Source: Akkermansia muciniphila
GTDB taxonomy: Bacteria; Verrucomicrobiota; Verrucomicrobiia; Verrucomicrobiales; Akkermansiaceae
Assembly: GCA_945888515.1 (NCBI GenBank)
Contig: CAMDAD010000007.1
Location: 88,995 to 152,994, forward strand
Direction: 5' to 3'
Length of the DNA: 64,000 nucleotides
Part shown: piece by piece, positions 59,761-64,000 of the stretch
Position numbering within the stretch: position 1 is the first letter of the stretch
Layout: every line of letters starts with the position of its first letter
Position numbers and translations under genes: made by a program
The notes under the pieces: generated by a model
Databases searched by the model: none
Told to the model about the DNA's origin: nothing
The model's input: the letters and a program-made list of their open reading frames with translations, nothing else

Positions 59761-59801
59761 GTGGAGTGGCGGCTTTCAGCCGCATCTCGTGACTATCGCC
59801 T

Positions 59802-61115
59802 TCACTTCCCTCCAAGCCCCATCGCGACGCGGAGTTTGGTCTGTGCGATGTTCGACTCTGTCACGAGATCAAAGTAGGCGAGACGGGCGAAACTGAGATC
59901 TTCCTCGGAACGCAGGGTTTCCAGCACGCCGCCGATGCCTTGTTTTGCCGCGCGCGCGCGCGTAAGGGCGTAGGCTTTTTCCGCAGCGCCTAACAATTTT
60001 TCTGCGATGGCGATGCGGTCGCACAGGGAACGCACCGCCGCCACCGACTCCAGCACTTCGCGGGTGATGCGTTGGCGGGTTTTTTCGACGAGCACGGTTT
60101 CCTGATCCGCCAAGCTGTCCGCAGTGGCACTGCGCCGGCTATCAAACAAGCCCCCGGGGCCGACGCGCCAGCCGATGCCGATCACGCCATCGGCCACATC
60201 ATCGAAATTTCCCGTGTGCGAATTGAAGCCGCCGCCGAGTCCACCGACGAAGCCGCGCATCGTGACATCGGGATACCACGGTGCCTTGCGCGTGCCCTCG
60301 GCATCCGTCCTGGCCGCTGCCAGCATGGCTTCGCGACTGCGCAGTTCGGGGCGACGATTGAGTGCCGTGGTGACGAGGGAAGTCATCGAGTCGTTCGCAG
60401 ACACATAGGTGAGCGGCGTGAGTTCGCCGGTGTCGCCGCGCAGGTTCACCCCGTTCGGCAAGCGCAGCAATTCACACAGTTTCGCCGATGCCGTTTCCAC
60501 GTCTTCCTGGGTCTTGCGGATCATCAGGTCGTGCCGGAAAGTCTGCACCTGGGCGCGCAGTTGATCGGCTTCAAAAGCCACGCCTGCCTTGACGGCGGCG
60601 CTGAGCTGAGTTTCGTAATCGCCCGCCAACACGCGCGATTGCTGGCTGACTTGCAAGCTCGCCTGCGCCCGCAACAAACGGAAGTAGGCTTGCGTGACTT
60701 GTGCCATGGTTTGATTGCGCGCGGCATCGACATCGTGTTCGGCCGCCTTGGCGCGTTGTTTGGCGGCGAGATTTTGATAGATCACTTCGCCGATGCGCAG
60801 TTCGGCGGCGACGCCGAGGCCCGCCTGGTAGTTGTTCTTCGATTCCTCGGTGACATTGCCGGGAATGTCCTGCAAGTTGCCCGCCGTGCGGTGATAGCTA
60901 GTGCCCACCGTGAGCCACGGGAAAAATTTCCGCCGCGTATCGGCATACTGCGCGCGCGCGGTCTGCAGCGACACACAGGCGGCCTCGATGTCGAGATGAT
61001 TCGCGCCCGCCAAACGCAGAACAGCGGCGAGGTTGATGTCGTTCGACTGCAATGCCGCAGGCTCACCGGCCTGGACCAACGCCACGAAAGAAAGAGAGAT
61101 CAGAATGCAGCGCAT
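59802..61115 (-). CDS. TolC-family outer membrane efflux protein
   Basis: Signal peptide MRCILISLSFVALVQAGE; coiled-coil repeats; LSAAVKAGVAFEADQLRAQVQ; SNIAQTKLRVAMGLGGK. Confidence 0.85.
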   Translation of the reverse strand: MRCILISLSFVALVQAGEPAALQSNDINLAAVLRLAGANHLDIEAACVSLQTARAQYADTRRKFFPWLTVGTSYHRTAGNLQDIPGNVTEESKNNYQAGLGVAAELRIGEVIYQNLAAKQRAKAAEHDVDAARNQTMAQVTQAYFRLLRAQASLQVSQQSRVLAGDYETQLSAAVKAGVAFEADQLRAQVQTFRHDLMIRKTQEDVETASAKLCELLRLPNGVNLRGDTGELTPLTYVSANDSMTSLVTTALNRRPELRSREAMLAAARTDAEGTRKAPWYPDVTMRGFVGGLGGGFNSHTGNFDDVADGVIGIGWRVGPGGLFDSRRSATADSLADQETVLVEKTRQRITREVLESVAAVRSLCDRIAIAEKLLGAAEKAYALTRARAAKQGIGGVLETLRSEEDLSFARLAYFDLVTESNIAQTKLRVAMGLGGK

Positions 61116-61127
61116 GAGGGTGTGGAT

Positions 61128-62117
61128 TTATTTTTTGGCAGTGACTGCCTGGCCGTCGGTGAAGGTCAGGCCGGTGAGCACGATGAGGGCTTCCTCGCCT
61201 TGCAAGCCGGTGAGGAATTCGATGTTTTTGCCATCGTTGAAGCCGGTGGTAACGGGGGTTTTCACCGCCTTGCCGTCTTTGAACAAAAATACGGACGAAG
61301 ATACTTTTTCGATGAATACCGCAGAGGCCGGAGCGAGCAGAGCGTTGGTGTGCGTTTCGGCGGCGAGTTGGGCTTTGACGTAGGCGCCGGTGATCCATTT
61401 GCCATCGGCATTGGCGACATCGACTTCCACTTTCATCGTGGCCGAGCGGGCATCAATGGTCTGGGCACTGCGCGCGATTTTCCCTTCCCACTCAGGACCG
61501 ACCATGCGCGCCAGGGTGCCGGGTTTCATGAACTTCGCTTCAGACTCGGGCACGGGAATGTCCGCGCGCAGGGTGGAAACATCGGCGATGGTGACGACCG
61601 CTCCGGCCTTGTCCGTGCCGCCTGCGGGGATAAAGGCTCCGAGGTCGGCATGGCGCGCGGTGACGACGCCGTCGAAGGGCGCCTTGATCGTGGCGTAGTC
61701 GAGCAGGACCTCCGTGCGCTTCAGTGCGGCATCGGCGATTTTCACCCGACCTTCGGCTTCATCGAGATCCTGCGGCAAGACCAGCCCTGCCGCTTTTTCA
61801 CTGGCCATGGTGAGGCGCTGAAAGGTGGTGGCGGCGACTTCGCGTGCGGTTTTGGCGCTGATGAGATCGGCCTCCAGTTCGGGGACTTCGAGCACGGCGA
61901 TGATTTGCCCGGCCTTGACGCGATCGCCGACATCGACGCTGATCGACTTCACGTGACCCGCGACGCGCGCGTGCAGCGTAGTGGATTGATTCGGTTGCAA
62001 GGTCGCGGGGATGGTGATCCAGCGATGGATGGTGCCGCGTTGCAGGGGCGTGAGCATCACCTCCACGGCACCGAGCGGTGCGATGAGGAAACAAAGAATG
62101 GTAAGGATTCGCATCAT
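61128..62117 (-). CDS. RND efflux periplasmic adaptor (HlyD/MFP family)
   Basis: LHARVAGHVKSISVDVGDRVKAGQIIAVLEVPEL; YATIKAPFDGVVTARHADLGAFIPAG. Confidence 0.92.
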   Translation of the reverse strand: MMRILTILCFLIAPLGAVEVMLTPLQRGTIHRWITIPATLQPNQSTTLHARVAGHVKSISVDVGDRVKAGQIIAVLEVPELEADLISAKTAREVAATTFQRLTMASEKAAGLVLPQDLDEAEGRVKIADAALKRTEVLLDYATIKAPFDGVVTARHADLGAFIPAGGTDKAGAVVTIADVSTLRADIPVPESEAKFMKPGTLARMVGPEWEGKIARSAQTIDARSATMKVEVDVANADGKWITGAYVKAQLAAETHTNALLAPASAVFIEKVSSSVFLFKDGKAVKTPVTTGFNDGKNIEFLTGLQGEEALIVLTGLTFTDGQAVTAKK

Positions 62118-62125
62118 AGAATTTG

Positions 62126-63850
62126 TTAGGCAGTTGTGGAAGGGGTGAAATGGACACTTTCCTCGTCATCGGGATCGAGCGAGATGGAGCGCGTGGATTT
62201 TCCGGCAAGAAGCGCGAAGCAGGCGGGCAGCAACAGCAAGGTCGCCGCTGTGGCAAAGACCAGACCGCCCACAACCGCGCGACCGAGCGGCGCGATTTGT
62301 TCGCCGCCTTCACCTGTGCCGAGAGCCAGGGGAATCATCCCGGCAATCATCGCCAGCGAGGTCATCAGAATCGGCCGCAAGCGCGAGGAGGCACCGAGAC
62401 GCGCGCCGAGGCGGGCATCGCCTTCGTGGGCGCGGCGTTCACGCTCGGCAAAGGTCACTAACAGAATCGCGTTCGCAAGCGCCACGCCGATCGCCATGAT
62501 GCAGCCAATCGCCGACTGGATGTTCAGCGTGGTGCCGGTGAGCCACAGCGCCACGACCACACCTAACAAAACCGCAGGGACCGTAGAGATGGCGACGAAG
62601 GCCAAGCGCCAGGATTGGAAATTCGCGGCTAACAGAAAAAAGAGCACCAGCACCGCGATGCCGAGACCCTGGCGGAACCCTTTTTCGAGCGCCTCCATCG
62701 TCGGCGCCTGACCTCGCAGTTCGATGCTCGTTTTCGCCGGTGGCGCCCCTGCGGCTGCGATCGCGGCGCGCACTTGTTTCATCGCCGTACCGTAATCCGT
62801 ATCATGATAATTCGCCGTCACGGAAATGAGACGCGCCATGTTGAAACGCTCGAACTGGCTGACCGAAGTCGTGGTGGTGATCTTGGCGAAATTGCGCAGC
62901 GCAACGGGTTCGCCCGAAGACGAAGCGACATCGATGTTGCCCAGATCTTCCAGCGTTTTGGTGTCGGCCTGCGGGATTTGCACCTGCACGTTGTAGGAAA
63001 CGCCTTTGCTCGGATCCGCCCAGAAATTCGCTTGGGTAAAACGACTCGACGTCGTGGCGGCAACCATCGCCCTCGCGACCTCTTGCATGTTCACGCCGAG
63101 CAATCCCGCGCGCTCGCGATCGACCTCGATCTTCACCGAGGGGAATTCCGTTTCCTGGGCGATCTGTATATCGCGCAGTTGCGGCACCTTTTTCATTTCC
63201 GCGAGAATTTTTTCCGCATGGGCTTTCGAAACTGTTAGATCCGTACCGCCGATGGCGACCTCGATCGGAGTGGTCGCGCCGAAGGACATCACGCGCGTGG
63301 TGATATCGGACGGCTCGAAGGACAAGCGCAACTGCGGCATTTCCTGTTTCAGCACCGCCCGCAATGTTTCCTGCAGCGCGAATACATTCACATCTGCTCC
63401 CGCCTCCAACTGCACCGCCAGCCAGCCTTCCTCCGGACCGCCGTTCCAGAGATGGATGAGGTTCACCGGATAGTTCGCGGCATGCACGCCGACGAGGCCG
63501 ATGGTGAGCTTGATCTTGTCCTTGCCGACTTCGCGTTCGATGAGAGAAAGCACCGCCTTGGCATGCTCTTCGGTTTTCTCCACGCGGGTGCCCGCTGGTG
63601 CGCGGAAACGCAGGGCGAATTGATCGGTGTGGGCGCGGGGAAAAATTTCCGTGCCGAGACGAGGTGCGATGCCGAACAACAGCAGCGCCGCTCCGCCGAG
63701 ATAGATCGGCAAAAGAAGCCAACGCATCGCGATCAACGGACGCAGCAGACCTTCATACAGGCGAGCGAGAAAAAACGGTTTCTCCTCATGAGCCTTGCGA
63801 CCGCGCAGCAGCCAGATCGTCAGCACGGGCACCAACGTGGAGGAAAGCAA
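62126..63850 (-). CDS. RND efflux permease, C-terminal half only (5' part missing in this window)
   Basis: LLSSTLVPVLTIWLL (TM6-type) through GVVVALWLTGTTLNIQSAIGCIMAIGVALANAILLV and RPILMTSLAMIAGMIPLALGTGEG; 574 aa versus about 1,000+ expected. Confidence 0.88.
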   Translation of the reverse strand: MLSSTLVPVLTIWLLRGRKAHEEKPFFLARLYEGLLRPLIAMRWLLLPIYLGGAALLLFGIAPRLGTEIFPRAHTDQFALRFRAPAGTRVEKTEEHAKAVLSLIEREVGKDKIKLTIGLVGVHAANYPVNLIHLWNGGPEEGWLAVQLEAGADVNVFALQETLRAVLKQEMPQLRLSFEPSDITTRVMSFGATTPIEVAIGGTDLTVSKAHAEKILAEMKKVPQLRDIQIAQETEFPSVKIEVDRERAGLLGVNMQEVARAMVAATTSSRFTQANFWADPSKGVSYNVQVQIPQADTKTLEDLGNIDVASSSGEPVALRNFAKITTTTSVSQFERFNMARLISVTANYHDTDYGTAMKQVRAAIAAAGAPPAKTSIELRGQAPTMEALEKGFRQGLGIAVLVLFFLLAANFQSWRLAFVAISTVPAVLLGVVVALWLTGTTLNIQSAIGCIMAIGVALANAILLVTFAERERRAHEGDARLGARLGASSRLRPILMTSLAMIAGMIPLALGTGEGGEQIAPLGRAVVGGLVFATAATLLLLPACFALLAGKSTRSISLDPDDEESVHFTPSTTA

Positions 63851-64000
63851 GTAGTGTTTGCTGAAAAAGTATCTTTTACGCTGCGCAGTATGCTGCGGGC
63901 GGCATGTGCCATTTCGATAAGAACCGGGATGTGTGATCTTTTGTTCGCTGATTGTTGAGTCGTGGAAGCTCCAGCGTGATGATCAGTCTACCAATCAGAG

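Noticed and set aside
59949-59962. (CG)7 tract as possible Z-DNA signal
   Set aside because: Lies within tolC coding sequence (Ala/Arg codons); short and explained by codon composition.
60072-62129. 685-aa plus-strand ORF opposite tolC/hlyD genes
   Set aside because: Spans two well-supported minus-strand genes in antisense; low-complexity GF/HD-rich translation typical of shadow ORFs.
34-64000. Prophage, restriction-modification or defence island
   Set aside because: No integrase, capsid, methyltransferase-nuclease pair or other defence genes found; the RAYT is the only transposase-like gene seen.

Overview
The window is a 64 kb chromosomal segment, mostly housekeeping. Gene content suggests Verrucomicrobiota/PVC (system II cytochrome c maturation, tandem sulfatases, GYF_2 and DUF1080 proteins, verrucomicrobial-type RAYT); this taxonomic call is inference. 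About 47 protein-coding genes can be supported, plus tRNA-Lys(TTT), tRNA-Ala(GGC), a cobalamin riboswitch upstream of a BtuB-like receptor, two hairpin terminators and several repeat structures. Main blocks: a 5'-truncated FGE-like/TSP3 surface protein; a decayed hipBA locus with three operator-like repeats; mpl; uvrD-type helicase; proC-bamD-like-lptE-like-rsmI; metX/Rrf2/cysE; pgk-tpiA; yebC; a transglutaminase plus circularly permuted ATP-grasp/alpha-E fusion; riboswitch-btuB; comF-accD-folC; a REP-associated tyrosine transposase (RAYT) with upstream repeats; hemX-hemA; ccs/resBC; rhomboid-secG; a GT4-metallophosphoesterase fusion; sdaA; three tandem sulfatases; ctaB; wzz-like; a long REP-like inverted repeat; tolC-hlyD-RND efflux genes with the permease cut near the window end. 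I found no CRISPR array, prophage or complete defence island. The best leads for something under-described are the RAYT with its GGGGACAGACAAAT-type repeats, the GT4-LpxH-like fusion, the ATP-grasp/alpha-E/transglutaminase pair, the hipBA remnant with its operator array, and the two TPR paralogues (one fused to a redoxin domain). All family calls are from reading translations; no database search was run.
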